64,000 nucleotides of DNA from NCBI RefSeq assembly GCF_000720485.1, contig NZ_JOAX01000028.1:62001-126000 (forward strand). Direction: 5' to 3'. The notes beneath the pieces are model-generated. The model made no database searches and was not told the origin of the DNA. It was given only the letters and a program-made list of their open reading frames with translations. This stretch comes from Streptomyces ochraceiscleroticus (lineage in GTDB: Bacteria > Actinomycetota > Actinomycetes > Streptomycetales > Streptomycetaceae). This document shows, one piece after another, positions 10,801 to 19,542 of this stretch. The first letter of the stretch is position 1; each line of letters opens with the position of its first letter. The position numbers and the translations under genes are program-made.

Positions 10801-11589
10801 GCGGCGCTCGCGGCGGCACGGCGCTGGGGCATCGCGCCGACGGAGGTTACTGGCGAAACGCCCGCGGCGCGGGCCGCCGAGCTGCTCGCGGCCCGGCTGG
10901 CCGCCGCGCCAGGCGGCGACCTTCCGGAGCCCGTGACGGCCGACCTCGTGCCCGCCCTCGTCTCGCTGGTGTCCCCGACCGGGCGGCTCGCCGTCCTGGG
11001 CCGCCTCCGCGGCGCCGAGGTGCCGGGCCTCTCCCCTGTACCCGAGCTCGACCGGGACTGGTTGACCGTGGTCGCGGCCGTCCGAGAGCCACTGGCCCGG
11101 CTGGAGGCCCATCAGCTCGCCGCGGGCGGGCCGGCCAGCGCCGGGCCGGCCTTCACGTCGTGGTCGAGCCGCCCGGCCGACCCGTGGCAGACCGCCGACC
11201 CGCCCAGCCGGCTCGTCGCCGGGTACGCGGCGGCCGGCCTCGACATCGCCGCCCTGGGCGCCGACGACGAGGTGGCCGTCGCCCTGCTGGACCGATTCGG
11301 CGAGACCATCCCCGGCACCCAGCACGCGCCCTCCGTCGTCTTTGGCTTCGCCGCCCCCACCGCCCGCGCGCCGCAGGCCGTGCTGCTCGCCGTGCCGCCC
11401 GACCCCGCCAGGCCGCTGACCACCGCCGATCTGGTGGCCGCGGTGGCCGAGGCCCGGCTCCTCGCGCACGCCCGGATCGCCCGGCCCGCCGACCTGGAGG
11501 CGGCCCGGGCGCTGCTGCCCACTGCGCTGCTGCCCGCCGAGGGGACCCTCGCGGTGCCGCTGGTCCCCACCCCCTTTCAGGAGTCCTGA
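7831..11589 (+). CDS. Very large uncharacterised protein (1252 aa)
   Basis: The GTG start at 7831 follows GGGAGGTACACC and overlaps the previous stop. No family is recognised. The sequence begins with a short beta-like 'VLLPVRIETRF' segment and then alternates long alanine- and leucine-rich helical stretches with shorter beta regions. No P-loop, metal cluster, signal peptide or membrane helix is visible. It is the third gene of the operon and ends 2 nt before the next start, so the products are probably made in comparable amounts. The N-terminal motif and size suggest a cytoplasmic multi-domain scaffold. Function is unknown. Confidence 0.75.
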   Translation: MTSIDPPTTVGVLLPVRIETRFDDSRLRVLIVPDEPWFDRHDPLPGPAELDLLERYVAVAGDNPGAPSARQAWRTFASQVGGGRATWLVRTFRRIASDRTIRVERPAAQRDTARLPELPFFPPELQVWLARDGAPPALALTLHVDVSRLRADFPDPDDATDRRWWESWDEAVLTGVAGEIDLGGSPDDIEALYVVGLGGDEQEPARLFAAHEAAGRLGLIAPGTPTNTVDAAPAADLGDDPDTWLTGLLAPVPPSSAQVSAALTGADGLHIPLNNDHRHRDHTTALVAGLWPALWGFAQCNVWGIPHAEQAPAWAAEALYPEGPYPTLRIGTQPYGLLPVTALAAWQAGPADPPVESAMVPALQLLRDEWAAAAESRGTIESADTNGLLDHLAQVPTSPGYRHRDARPLEVWLMSLLFLDYRIGWRHVVDAWRARTPLAVALDLTPRRRYAAVGGSAPLRLPLVVPAGMTTEAIATMLRRLVQAARATPGVLADPERLHADVLGAQPDSLLLRLAIRALQVAVGDVGRAKVADFRWLDPIVRRHTDRVPLEQWIGAVAPGDLIAGTPAARAFARTAGGLAAIADLAGDERRLDRALSATVDCATYRVDAWVTGPATRRLRELHDAPANARGWRLGAYGWVDRPRTGTPGPSAAGMLPAPSQSQATVAMILRDRAVNDAEAGRWHMDLSSTTVRTADRLAAAVRAGTHLSEVLGHEVERVVAEPIAVERLRRDYPVRAGHSGRRVCDGQAVLAADPATLDLPADTLTGLAQLAAAVDAYGDLLMAEAVQHVVEGRAETAGAVLDAVAGLGRPPDLSVIGTRRPGRAVLTVCVALLPAAAPPALPTEPGPLSELSPGTLADPSFAAFLGVQLGGGDTWTWTTGTGTTVTLADLGLEPIDALAFTGAHLERLAADAAGAPLATRVGSARHDRAVRLALLLGQSPATAQALADDSAPEVAPADDTAVRLRYRRVRTVAQALLARLRSDSPADRQAALAAARRWGIAPTEVTGETPAARAAELLAARLAAAPGGDLPEPVTADLVPALVSLVSPTGRLAVLGRLRGAEVPGLSPVPELDRDWLTVVAAVREPLARLEAHQLAAGGPASAGPAFTSWSSRPADPWQTADPPSRLVAGYAAAGLDIAALGADDEVAVALLDRFGETIPGTQHAPSVVFGFAAPTARAPQAVLLAVPPDPARPLTTADLVAAVAEARLLAHARIARPADLEAARALLPTALLPAEGTLAVPLVPTPFQES

Positions 11590-11591
11590 CC

Positions 11592-13085
11592 ATGCCCTAT
11601 GACCGTGTACGTTGGCTGGAGTCCGAGCCGCTGCTGGAGGACCTCCCGCGCGGCTTCGCCGCGGAGACCGCCGACCCCGCGTGGATGCTCGGCCGGCAAT
11701 GGCAGATGAACGAGCACCAGGGGCTGAACGCCTCCTCTCCCGTGCGGGTGGAATATCGCGCCTCGTCGGTCCCGGTTGAGCCGCTCGACGGTGATCCACG
11801 GCAGGACCCCCGGCTCACCCCCGCAGAGGCCATCGTCGAGTCTGAGCCGGGGGACTACTGGACGCCGGGACGGCGCATCGCGGCGGGACGGCGCGTCCAG
11901 GCCGCCGCGCCGCCCCTGCCGAACGATCCGAGCCTGCTGCTCACCGGCCTGCCGGCCCCCTACGACGTACTGGACGGTACCGGGCCCGACGGGCGCGCGC
12001 TGTGGGAGCGCCGCGTCGAACTGGAATTGGCCCCGGCCTGGTTCGGCGAGACCCCGCCCGACCCGGAGCCCTCAGACCAGTGGGATCCGGCGGAATTCGC
12101 CTACTCGGCCGACTTCCGGGTCGGCGGGACCAAGCTGCGGCTGCGCCGGCACGACGGCGGCACCGTCGACTGGTATTCCGTCGACGCCGACGGGCCACTG
12201 TCCACCCCGGTGCCCGGGCCGGAGCCGGTGTCAGTGCTCGCCGGCCGCGCCACCTACCCAGGCGCGCCAGCCCCGCGATGGTGGCAGATCGAGGACGCCG
12301 CGGTGGACGTCGGCGGCTATCCGCCGGACCGGGCGCACGTCGCGACAACGCTGCTCATCGACCTCATCGCGTCGCACGCCGACGGGTGGTTCGGCTTTCC
12401 GGTCGGCGCCCGCGCCGGTCATGTAGTGACCCTGCACGAGGTCGTCGCGCACGACTCGTTCGGTGACGCGTGGCCTCTCAAACCGCCCGGCGACGGATGG
12501 ACATTGTTCGCGGTGTCCGGCCTGGGCGGCCGGTCGTTGCTGGTGTGGTCGACGGTGGCAACGCCCCTGCAGGGGCCCGTGATCGACGAGGTCGACGTCG
12601 GGGCGGATGAGGACGCAAACGTGCTTTGGGCGGTGGAGCGGCGGGTGGCGGGCCGTGAGGTCGAGACCGCGGCGCACCCCACCCCGATTCCGCCGGAGGC
12701 CGCGTCGGCGCAGGACCCGCCCGCCTTCACGTACCAGGTCAGCACGGACATCCCAGCTGGCTGGCACCCGTACCTGATCTCCGGATCCGCCGGCCGGCGG
12801 CGGTTCGTCCAGGCCCGTACCACCGACCTGTCGGCGCCCGAGCCCGTGCCGTCGCCCGAGCCTGTCAGCGACCTGCTGTACGGCCGGGCGGCCGGGAAGC
12901 CGCACGAGATCGAGCCCGCCGCCGTGCCCAGCACCGGCCTGCGCCTGGTGCGCCGCGCCGTGCTCGCCCGGCGCACCGATGGCACCCCCGTGCTGTGGAC
13001 GCAGCGACGGACCGAGCCGCTGCTGACGCCGCCAGCGCTGCGGCTGCGCTGGGACCAGTTCGTCGCGGCGGCCGGGCCGTCATGA
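11592..13085 (+). CDS. Uncharacterised 497-aa protein of the DUF6603 operon
   Basis: The N-terminus has the segment MPYDRVRWLESEPLLE and, around residues 35-45, WMLGRQWQMNEHQG. These look like strongly constrained blocks, but I cannot name the family. The middle (about 225-310) contains W-W-Q-I-E-D and D-G-W-F-G-F-P elements and a conserved-looking V-T-L-H-E-V-V strand. The protein is probably globular and cytoplasmic. It overlaps the radical SAM gene by 4 nt (ATGA at 13082-13085). Conserved tryptophan blocks of this sort are common in structural or carbohydrate-contacting proteins, but nothing proves that here. Confidence 0.75.
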   Translation: MPYDRVRWLESEPLLEDLPRGFAAETADPAWMLGRQWQMNEHQGLNASSPVRVEYRASSVPVEPLDGDPRQDPRLTPAEAIVESEPGDYWTPGRRIAAGRRVQAAAPPLPNDPSLLLTGLPAPYDVLDGTGPDGRALWERRVELELAPAWFGETPPDPEPSDQWDPAEFAYSADFRVGGTKLRLRRHDGGTVDWYSVDADGPLSTPVPGPEPVSVLAGRATYPGAPAPRWWQIEDAAVDVGGYPPDRAHVATTLLIDLIASHADGWFGFPVGARAGHVVTLHEVVAHDSFGDAWPLKPPGDGWTLFAVSGLGGRSLLVWSTVATPLQGPVIDEVDVGADEDANVLWAVERRVAGREVETAAHPTPIPPEAASAQDPPAFTYQVSTDIPAGWHPYLISGSAGRRRFVQARTTDLSAPEPVPSPEPVSDLLYGRAAGKPHEIEPAAVPSTGLRLVRRAVLARRTDGTPVLWTQRRTEPLLTPPALRLRWDQFVAAAGPS

Positions 13086-14941
13086 CCCCCGGCCGGGACG
13101 AGCACGTCCTATTGATGAGCCTGCCGTTCGGCGCCCTGGACCGCCCGTCGCTCGCCCTCGGCCTGCTGCAGGCGCACTGCACCCGTGCAGGGATTCTCTG
13201 CGACACCGAATACCTGACGTTCCGCTTCGCCGAAACCGTGGGTCTCGCCGACTACCAGTGGGTGTGCGCAGACCTGCCGTACACCGCCTTCGCCGGGGAA
13301 TGGCTTTTCGCCGAGGCCCTGTACGGCCACCGGCCGGAGGCGGACGAGCGCTACCTGACCGGCGTGCTGCGGGACACGTGGCAGCTTCCTGCCGATGACA
13401 TCGACCGGCTGTGCCGCCTCCGGACACACGTCGAGCCATTCCTCGCCGAGTGCCTGCGTACGCTGCCCGCGCCGGAGCACACCCTAGTCGGTTTCACATC
13501 GGTGTTCCATCAGAACATCGCCTCCCTCGCCCTCGCCCAGCGAGTCAAGCAGCACCGGCCGGATGTCACGGTCGCCTTCGGCGGCGGCAACTGGGAGGAG
13601 CCGATGGGTTCGGCCCTGCTGCGCCAGTTCCCCTTCGTCGACCTGGCCTTCTCCGGCGAGGCCGACCAGTCGTTCCCCGCCGTGCTGGAAGCCCGCCGCG
13701 CGAATCGCCCCCGGACGCCGATCCCGGGCGTGACCTGGCACGGTGCCCCGCCGCCTCGCTCTGCCACAGTTGCCGACCTCGACGGCGTCCCGGTGCCGGA
13801 TTTCCGTCCCTACTTCCGCCAGCTCCGCGCGACCAAGGGTGCCACGTCGCTCGCCGTCACCCTGCCCGTGGAGACATCCCGCGGCTGCTGGTGGGGCGCG
13901 CGTTCGCACTGCACTTTCTGCGGGCTGAACGGCTCCACCATGGCGTTCCGGAGCAAAACGCCCGACCGGGTCCTCACCGAATTCGCCGAGCTGCGGGAAC
14001 GGTACGGCCGGGTGCCGTTCGGTGTGGTAGACAACATCCTCGACTCGCGCTACTTCCGTTCGGTGCTGCCGATGCTCGCCGGCCAGCACCTGGATGTCTC
14101 GCTGTTCTGGGAGGTCAAGGCCAACCTGAACCGCTTCCAGGTGCGCCAGCTGCGGGACGCCGGGGCTCGGTTCATCCAGCCGGGTATCGAGAGCCTGAGC
14201 GACCACGTACTGACCGTCATGCGGAAGGGTACGACCGCCCTGCGCAACATTGAGCTGCTGAAATGGTGCCGGGAGTACGCGGTCGTCCCGCTGTGGAACC
14301 AGCTGTACGGCTTCCCCGGGGAGACCGCCGAGGACTACGCCGCCGTCATCCCGCTCATCCACGCGATCTGGCACCTCGATCCGCCGCTGGCCTGCGGCCC
14401 GCTGCGGTTGGACCGGTTCAGCCCGTACCACCAAGAGTCGGCCGCGCACGGCATGACGAACATCCGGCCGATGGCGCCGTTCCGCCATCTCTACCCCTTC
14501 GACCGCAAGGCCGTCGACGAGATCGCCTACTACTTCGACTTCGACTACGCCGACGGGCGGCGGGCCGACACCCATGCCGGCGACGTCATCGCGCTCACCG
14601 CCACCTGGATGGCCGACCCGGACCGCGGCACACTCACGCTGAGCACCGGACCGGACGGTATGGTGCGGATCGCTGACTCACGGCGGGGCGTCGCGGCACC
14701 ACGCTGGACGGTCCTCGACGGGTGGGCGGCGGCCGTATACCTGGCCTGCGACCGCAGCCGCCGTTTCGCCGCCCTGGCCGAGCTTCCCGAGGTACGGGAC
14801 GCGGCCGTCGGCGGCGCATCGCTGCGCGACTTCCTCGACTGTTGCGTCCGCGAACGCCTCATGGTGCACGACGCGGGCCGCTGGCTCGGCGTGGCGGTGC
14901 ACGCCTTTCCCCGCGACGACGAACCGGAGCGGCCGACATGA
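13082..14941 (+). CDS. B12-binding-type radical SAM enzyme (RiPP-maturation rSAM-like)
   Basis: The product is 619 residues. An iron-sulfur cluster motif C269-x7-C277-x2-C280, in the context RGCWWGARSHCTFCGLNG, matches the CX7CX2C signature of the radical SAM family often annotated 'RiPP maturation radical SAM C-methyltransferase'. The N-terminal 200 residues look like the Rossmann-type cobalamin-binding domain of class B methylases, with a G-G-G-N-W element near residue 170. Downstream, V-V-D-N and Q-P-G-I-E-S elements fit the radical SAM barrel. Family members use SAM and a cobalamin to methylate unactivated carbons in peptides. No short precursor peptide gene is evident nearby, so the substrate may be another operon product or encoded elsewhere. 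It is coupled on both sides by ATGA overlaps. Confidence 0.85.
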   Translation: MTPGRDEHVLLMSLPFGALDRPSLALGLLQAHCTRAGILCDTEYLTFRFAETVGLADYQWVCADLPYTAFAGEWLFAEALYGHRPEADERYLTGVLRDTWQLPADDIDRLCRLRTHVEPFLAECLRTLPAPEHTLVGFTSVFHQNIASLALAQRVKQHRPDVTVAFGGGNWEEPMGSALLRQFPFVDLAFSGEADQSFPAVLEARRANRPRTPIPGVTWHGAPPPRSATVADLDGVPVPDFRPYFRQLRATKGATSLAVTLPVETSRGCWWGARSHCTFCGLNGSTMAFRSKTPDRVLTEFAELRERYGRVPFGVVDNILDSRYFRSVLPMLAGQHLDVSLFWEVKANLNRFQVRQLRDAGARFIQPGIESLSDHVLTVMRKGTTALRNIELLKWCREYAVVPLWNQLYGFPGETAEDYAAVIPLIHAIWHLDPPLACGPLRLDRFSPYHQESAAHGMTNIRPMAPFRHLYPFDRKAVDEIAYYFDFDYADGRRADTHAGDVIALTATWMADPDRGTLTLSTGPDGMVRIADSRRGVAAPRWTVLDGWAAAVYLACDRSRRFAALAELPEVRDAAVGGASLRDFLDCCVRERLMVHDAGRWLGVAVHAFPRDDEPERPT

Positions 14942-15738
14942 CCGATCCCGACGGCCTCGACTTCATCGCATACGAACTGCACCAGAACACCGGCTACACA
15001 CTCGTACCGGCGCCGCCGGCCCGCTCGTGGATGCGCGAGACCCCGGCCAGTTTCGCCCACCGGTGCCTGCCGCTGGTGGTCGCCAATCAGGCTGGATGGC
15101 TGATTCTCAACGGTTGGACCGTGCGCTGCCGCTGGGACACCGACGCTTTCGACGGGGTGACGGTCGACCACCCGACACCGGCTCCGCTGCACCAGGCGGT
15201 CAGCCACTTCGGTAGCGGCATCGTCACCTGGAATCTGCCGTTCCTATTCCGCACACCGCCCGGATACCACCTGCTTGTGCGCGGACCCGCCAATCACGTC
15301 AAGGACGGCGCGGTGGCGCTGGAAGGCATCGTCGAGACCGACCGGACCACGTCCACCTTCACGATGAACTGGAAGCTGACCCGGAAGGACGTCTGGACCG
15401 TCTTCGAGCACGGCGAGCCGCTCTGCATGCTGGTGCCGCACCGTGACGGCGAGCTTGAACGATTCCGGCCCTCGGTCCTGCCGATCGCGGCCGACCCGCG
15501 CCTCGCCGCGGACTATGAGCGGTGGACACGCAACCGGGCCGACTTCCTCAGGGACCTCTCCCGGCCCGGTTCCGCCGCCCAGCAGGCCGGCTGGCAACAG
15601 GACTACCTTCGGGGGCGTACCGCCGCCGGCCGTCCAGCCGCCCCGCGCACTCGGCGACGACTGCGCCGCTTCACCCGCCCTGGCACGGACGAGACGGAGG
15701 CAGGTGAGGCCGATGCTAGGCATCGGAGTGATCACTAG
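14938..15738 (+). CDS. DUF6065-like protein
   Basis: The product is 266 residues from ATG at 14938 and overlaps the radical SAM stop by 4 nt. Recognisable blocks are an early SWMRETPASFAHRCLPLV, a central FGSGIVTWNLPFLFRT, and R-G-P-A-N-H-V-K-D-G followed by E-G-I-V-E-T-D. These fit the DUF6065 family as I remember it. Members recur beside radical SAM and peptide-modification genes. The last 50 residues are basic and look disordered. The H, C and D residues in the blocks could bind a metal, but no activity is established. The 3' end overlaps the next gene by 26 nt. Confidence 0.75.
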   Translation: MTDPDGLDFIAYELHQNTGYTLVPAPPARSWMRETPASFAHRCLPLVVANQAGWLILNGWTVRCRWDTDAFDGVTVDHPTPAPLHQAVSHFGSGIVTWNLPFLFRTPPGYHLLVRGPANHVKDGAVALEGIVETDRTTSTFTMNWKLTRKDVWTVFEHGEPLCMLVPHRDGELERFRPSVLPIAADPRLAADYERWTRNRADFLRDLSRPGSAAQQAGWQQDYLRGRTAAGRPAAPRTRRRLRRFTRPGTDETEAGEADARHRSDH

Positions 15739-16519
15739 AAATCGTCAGTCCCTCGTCCAGCACTGCCTCGACGAGATCGCGCGCCACACTCCTGTGCCGC
15801 ACACGCTGGTCGTCGCCGACGACGGCAGCGCCGATACGACCGTGGAGGTGCTGCGGCGGGCAGGCATCACGGTGATCACAGGCCCGCGCCGGGGGTGTGC
15901 CTGGAACAAGAACCGCGCCCTGAGGTGGCTTCACCGCCGCACCGAGTGCGATCCGATTCTGCTGCTCGAGGACGACACCTGGCCTTTTGCCGCCGACTGG
16001 GCGGGCACCTGGGTTCTAGCGGCAGAACGCTGGCAGCACGTCAACTATTGTTACGGCTTCGACCCGAGCCGGTTGCCGGGTGGGCACGGAACGATCGACG
16101 ATCCGTATCAGTGTGTGGCGTTCGGTGGGCATTGCACTGTCACCACCCGCCGAGCCCTCTCGGAGGTGGGCTATCTGGACTGCCGTTTCCGCGGTTATGG
16201 CTGGGAACACGTCGAATGGACCCATCGATTCCGCCTTCATTATCGGGTTCCATGGGGCCTGCCGGACGAGACCGTTCCATGTCTCGACTACGGCATCAGA
16301 GCAACGTGGCCGACGTCCTCCTTCAGTCCGTCGGAGTTCGATCACAACGGTGTCGTGTATGCGGAGATCCGCGCTGCCGCCGCCGAGCCGACCTATCGAG
16401 CGCCCTGGCTGAATGAGGTCGAGCGCCGGCAGCTCGACGCCGAACTGGTCGCCGCGGGCCGGCCTCCGGCGCCCGCGGCGCGCAGTCGTTTGAGCGTGCT
16501 CGACCTCACCGACCCCTGA
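15713..16519 (+). CDS. Family 2-like GT-A glycosyltransferase
   Basis: The product is 268 residues. ATG at 15713 is preceded by CAGGTGAGG. The fold signature is clear: an N-terminal ITRNR strand-loop, nucleotide-sugar-binding V-A-D-D-G-S near residue 40, and an acidic L-L-E-D-D-T metal-binding element near residue 85. A later F-R-G-Y-G-W-E-H-V-E-W segment resembles the acceptor-side ED motif of GT-A enzymes. There is no membrane anchor. As last gene of the operon it would glycosylate the peptide or protein handled by the radical SAM enzyme, or an attached lipid; this is inference from position. Confidence 0.85.
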   Translation: MLGIGVITRNRQSLVQHCLDEIARHTPVPHTLVVADDGSADTTVEVLRRAGITVITGPRRGCAWNKNRALRWLHRRTECDPILLLEDDTWPFAADWAGTWVLAAERWQHVNYCYGFDPSRLPGGHGTIDDPYQCVAFGGHCTVTTRRALSEVGYLDCRFRGYGWEHVEWTHRFRLHYRVPWGLPDETVPCLDYGIRATWPTSSFSPSEFDHNGVVYAEIRAAAAEPTYRAPWLNEVERRQLDAELVAAGRPPAPAARSRLSVLDLTDP

Positions 16520-16530
16520 AGCCGTGGCCG

Positions 16531-17005
16531 TCGTTGATGTCGGCGAGCTAGGGCCCTCGTCGGGGTACTCGAGCATGGACACGACCGGGACTGCCGCACC
16601 GGACAGCGCCAACGCCCGCGAGACGGCGGCCGGGTCACCCTCGGACAACCCGCTGGTGCCGCCCCGGACGGCGGAGACGGCCGTGGTGAGAAAGTCGTGG
16701 TTGGTGTACGGCTCGGTCGCGTAGGTACCTTGTCGAACGGGACCGCTTCAGGTAACGCGAAGGGGATGCCTGCGGCGGCGATGCGCGCGTCATTGTCGCG
16801 AATGCCCTGGAGCAGCAGCACACTCTTGCCGCTGTGCTTGGCGACGAGTTCGTGTGCGATGTCGGCGATCCAGTCGCTGCGGTCGGCGTCATCCCCGGTT
16901 CCAGCAGGGCGTCCAGTCGGAAGTCTGTGGCTACGGCAAGCCACGCCCCGCGCACGGTTGGCTCCGGGACCGGCAAGCCAGCCTCGAATGCTTCTATGCG
17001 AGGTC
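16531..17005 (-). pseudogene. Degraded hypothetical gene with two frameshifts
   Basis: On the minus strand a protein-like sequence continues through three frames: GAWLAVATDFRLDALLEPGM, then SDWIADIAHELVAKHSGKSV in the next frame, then EPYTNHDFLTTAVSAVRGGT in the third. Shifts lie near 16900 and 16730. There is no proper stop before it runs antisense into the glycosyltransferase gene. The parent family is not recognised. It lies in a stretch of mobile-element debris. Confidence 0.55.
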
Positions 17006-17110
17006 GCTGGGCGGCGGCCCAGGCGGGCGTGGGCGCTGAGCCACACGACCAGAATTGAGCGCGTCGGCCGAGGCGGTGGAGACGCTTCCGCGGCCCTGTC
17101 CGGCGCCGTG

Positions 17111-17340
17111 CTTGCATCGCCCGCCGCACCGCCGCGGACCGCGTTCTCTCCACCGTGGACCCCAAGGCGAGGCGCATCCACAAGGCCACCCACGGCCGCC
17201 GTGACTGCTTCAAGGACCACTTCGCCTTCGAACCCGTCATCGGGCTGTTCCCCGCGGTCGCCCTGGAGCTGCTGGCCGATGAAGCCGGGCCGCGAGAGGT
17301 CTACGAGGGAGACAGCGCTTCCGCGGGCCGTATACAGCGC
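17111..17340 (+). pseudogene. IS1182-like transposase fragment
   Basis: The frame reads A-R-R-T-A-A-D-R-V-L-S-T-V-D-P-K-A-R followed by HKATHGRRDCFKDHFAFEP and a V-A-L-E-L-L-A-D element. This is the internal part of an IS1182-type DDE transposase around the second aspartate region. Both ends are missing and no terminal repeats were found. It is a decayed insertion remnant. Confidence 0.7.
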
Positions 17341-17384
17341 CGACCAGCAACTGAAGCGTGTGCATCCGCCTAGGACGAGCAAAG

Positions 17385-19049
17385 CTATGGGAGTGGCAGG
17401 CCAAGCCGATGCTGCACCACCTCTTGTAGCGCCTCGGCAGCCGCCTGGATCTCCTCCGCCTTGACATGCAAGTCCTGGATCAGACTGTGCCGCATACGGA
17501 CGGCATGAATCACCAGTTCGAAGTCGGCTCCGAAGTACGTGCTCAGTTGCTCCATGCGTCCGCCGCTGGTGGGGATGCTGGTGGGCAGACGGTCCGGCGC
17601 AGCGCTCGTCGACGGCTGATCGTCGGCCAGGAATCGGCGGAGCTGGTCTTCGAGGAGGGCCAGGTCGGTGAGCAGCAGGGCTTGATATTGCTTGGTGGCG
17701 CGCAGGTGCTCCAGCGCTGCGGACAGGTCGGGGGGCGATACCGCGGGGCGGGTTGCGGTGACCTGTTGGTGCAGGTGGGGGACGAACGTGTGCGGCCAGG
17801 TGCTCATTTCCGCCGGGCGGACCACGGTGCCCGGGAGCGGGTCCGGCGTGGGATCGTGCGGCGGTAGGTCCGTGACGTCCACCAAGGCGGGAATCGGTGG
17901 GCGGCGGCTGGCGACGTAGTCACGGGGCAGGGGGTTGCCATGGCCCGCGTCGTAGACCACTACGGCCGCCTTGGACAGGGCCATGTCGATCGCCATCGGG
18001 GTCATCGCCGGGTCCTTGGCGCGGATGTCGTCGATGCCGAGAGCCAGCAGCCCGGTGTTGCGGGGGATGGTGGGGAAGATGAAGTCGCGGTAGAGCGCAA
18101 GCAGGGGACGTGCGGCGACGAACAGGGCCAGCTGCGGGGCGATGGCGGGACGGCGTAGTTCGGCGGTGGCCGCGTCGGTGCGCACTTGCAGCTGGGGGGC
18201 GATTTCTGCTTCCCACATGCTGCGCAGTTCGGTGAAGAAGCGGGTCAGTACGGTGGCTCGGTCGGCGTTCGGGTCGGGGTCGAGGACGATGGGTTTGAGG
18301 CCGCGGCGTTGGAACCTGGTGGCCTCGGCATGGGGGTCGGTGGGCAGGATGGCCCAGGCCGGGCGGGTCATGCGACCCAGACGTTCGCGCAACAGGGTGA
18401 AGATTTCACGCATATCGGCGTCGTCGAGGCTGTACCCGAAGAAGACCGGCTCCCGGGTGAGCAGCCACCACGACAGGCAGGTGGCCAGCAAGGGATGGCG
18501 GCGTAAGAACCCGTCGTAGTCGTCCTCGGTGACCACCAACTGATCCGGGTGCCGTAAGTCGCCATGGAATTTCAGTAGGTGAGTGACCTCGGAGTCGCGT
18601 CGCAGCGACAGCTGGGACTCCCCCAGCAGCGGGGCACACGGCCGGCGCTGCGCTTCGTAGGCGCGTTCCAGCAGGAAGTCAATGTTGGTGGTGATCACCA
18701 TGTCGAACGGCAGCTGGGCGAAGGCGCGATGCACCGGTCCGGGGGCCAAGTCATTGACGAGCAGGAGTTCGGTCAGCCGCTCGACCAGCTGCGGGCGGCC
18801 GTAGGTGTCGGCGTAGGCGCTCACCGCATCGATCGGCCCCGCACCCACCGGCGCAAGCAGATCCTCCGTGAGATCCTCGCCCAGCTTCGCCCACCCCGGC
18901 GGGCGGCGCAGGTCCTCGGTGGTGGCGGTGGCGCTAATACCCGCTCCGATGATCGGCAGCCACCGTCCGGCGGTCAACGCCCGCCGCAACGCTCCCGGCA
19001 GGCGATTCACGTACCGCATGTCCACCGCGGGCCCATCTGCAACAGCCAT
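17385..19049 (-). CDS. SIR2-domain protein, probable NADase-type defence effector
   Basis: The product is 554 residues (540-odd if the second methionine, M11, is used). The Sir2 nucleotide-binding motif G35-A-G-I-S39 is present, as are T-T-N122-I-D124 and the catalytic-type histidine in KFHGDL (H162). These are the residues used by bacterial SIR2 NAD-cleaving effectors. I see no zinc-binding cysteines of deacetylase sirtuins. The C-terminal half (about 280-554) contains no second domain I recognise and ends in a helical stretch. Family members in phage defence deplete NAD on infection. It stands alone, with mobile-element debris on both sides, which fits a single-gene defence cassette. Confidence 0.8.
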   Translation of the reverse strand: MAVADGPAVDMRYVNRLPGALRRALTAGRWLPIIGAGISATATTEDLRRPPGWAKLGEDLTEDLLAPVGAGPIDAVSAYADTYGRPQLVERLTELLLVNDLAPGPVHRAFAQLPFDMVITTNIDFLLERAYEAQRRPCAPLLGESQLSLRRDSEVTHLLKFHGDLRHPDQLVVTEDDYDGFLRRHPLLATCLSWWLLTREPVFFGYSLDDADMREIFTLLRERLGRMTRPAWAILPTDPHAEATRFQRRGLKPIVLDPDPNADRATVLTRFFTELRSMWEAEIAPQLQVRTDAATAELRRPAIAPQLALFVAARPLLALYRDFIFPTIPRNTGLLALGIDDIRAKDPAMTPMAIDMALSKAAVVVYDAGHGNPLPRDYVASRRPPIPALVDVTDLPPHDPTPDPLPGTVVRPAEMSTWPHTFVPHLHQQVTATRPAVSPPDLSAALEHLRATKQYQALLLTDLALLEDQLRRFLADDQPSTSAAPDRLPTSIPTSGGRMEQLSTYFGADFELVIHAVRMRHSLIQDLHVKAEEIQAAAEALQEVVQHRLGLPLP

Positions 19050-19256
19050 GCTTCCCCACCCTCAAATGCTTGCGCACTGCCCACATCTCACCGCCCCACC
19101 GCAGGCCAAGCGCGGGCTTCCATGCCTTCTTGGCATGGCAAGCACACCAATGCGGCTGCTAGCCGACTCCTCTCCCGCGGGCCGGCCAGGTGCGGGGCCA
19201 AGGCGTGCTTCCTTTCCAGGTTCCTGTCGAGCGGGAGGGACGTCAACGTGCCAGAT

Positions 19257-19344
19257 GGGCGAATGGCTTCCGGACTTCGACGAGAAGCGATACCGAAAAC
19301 GCAACACGATCAAATGGACAATCAACAAGTACAAATATCTGGCA
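19257..19344 (+). pseudogene. IS5-family transposase fragment
   Basis: About 29 codons read W-L-P-D-F-D-E-K-R-Y-R-K-R-N-T-I-K-W-T-I followed by N-K-Y-K. This closely resembles the F-D-x-x-x-Y-x-x-R-N-x-V-E-R-x-I-N-R-L-K region at the DDE glutamate of IS5-type transposases. The catalytic glutamate position is K here. The rest of the element is missing. The flanking 19050-19256 and 19345-19542 hold nothing else I can identify. Confidence 0.6.
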
Positions 19345-19542
19345 GACCGTCTCCCAGCGGCATCGCAGATGGTCGGCAGAGACACCCGGCAGCGAATCCT
19401 GGCCGCGCTGCAGATCGAGGCCGATGCCATCGCCCCGACGGCACCCCGGAGCGAGAAGGGCGGCGAACATCACTTCATCTCCTGCCGGGCCCACCAGTAC
19501 GCGGCCGGGGCCTGCTCAGCAAGCCGGTGCCACGATGACGAC

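Noticed and set aside
9685..11799. Minus-strand open frame of 704 codons opposite the 1252-aa protein
   Set aside because: The composition is R/G/P-rich without domains, while the + strand has clear starts and couplings.
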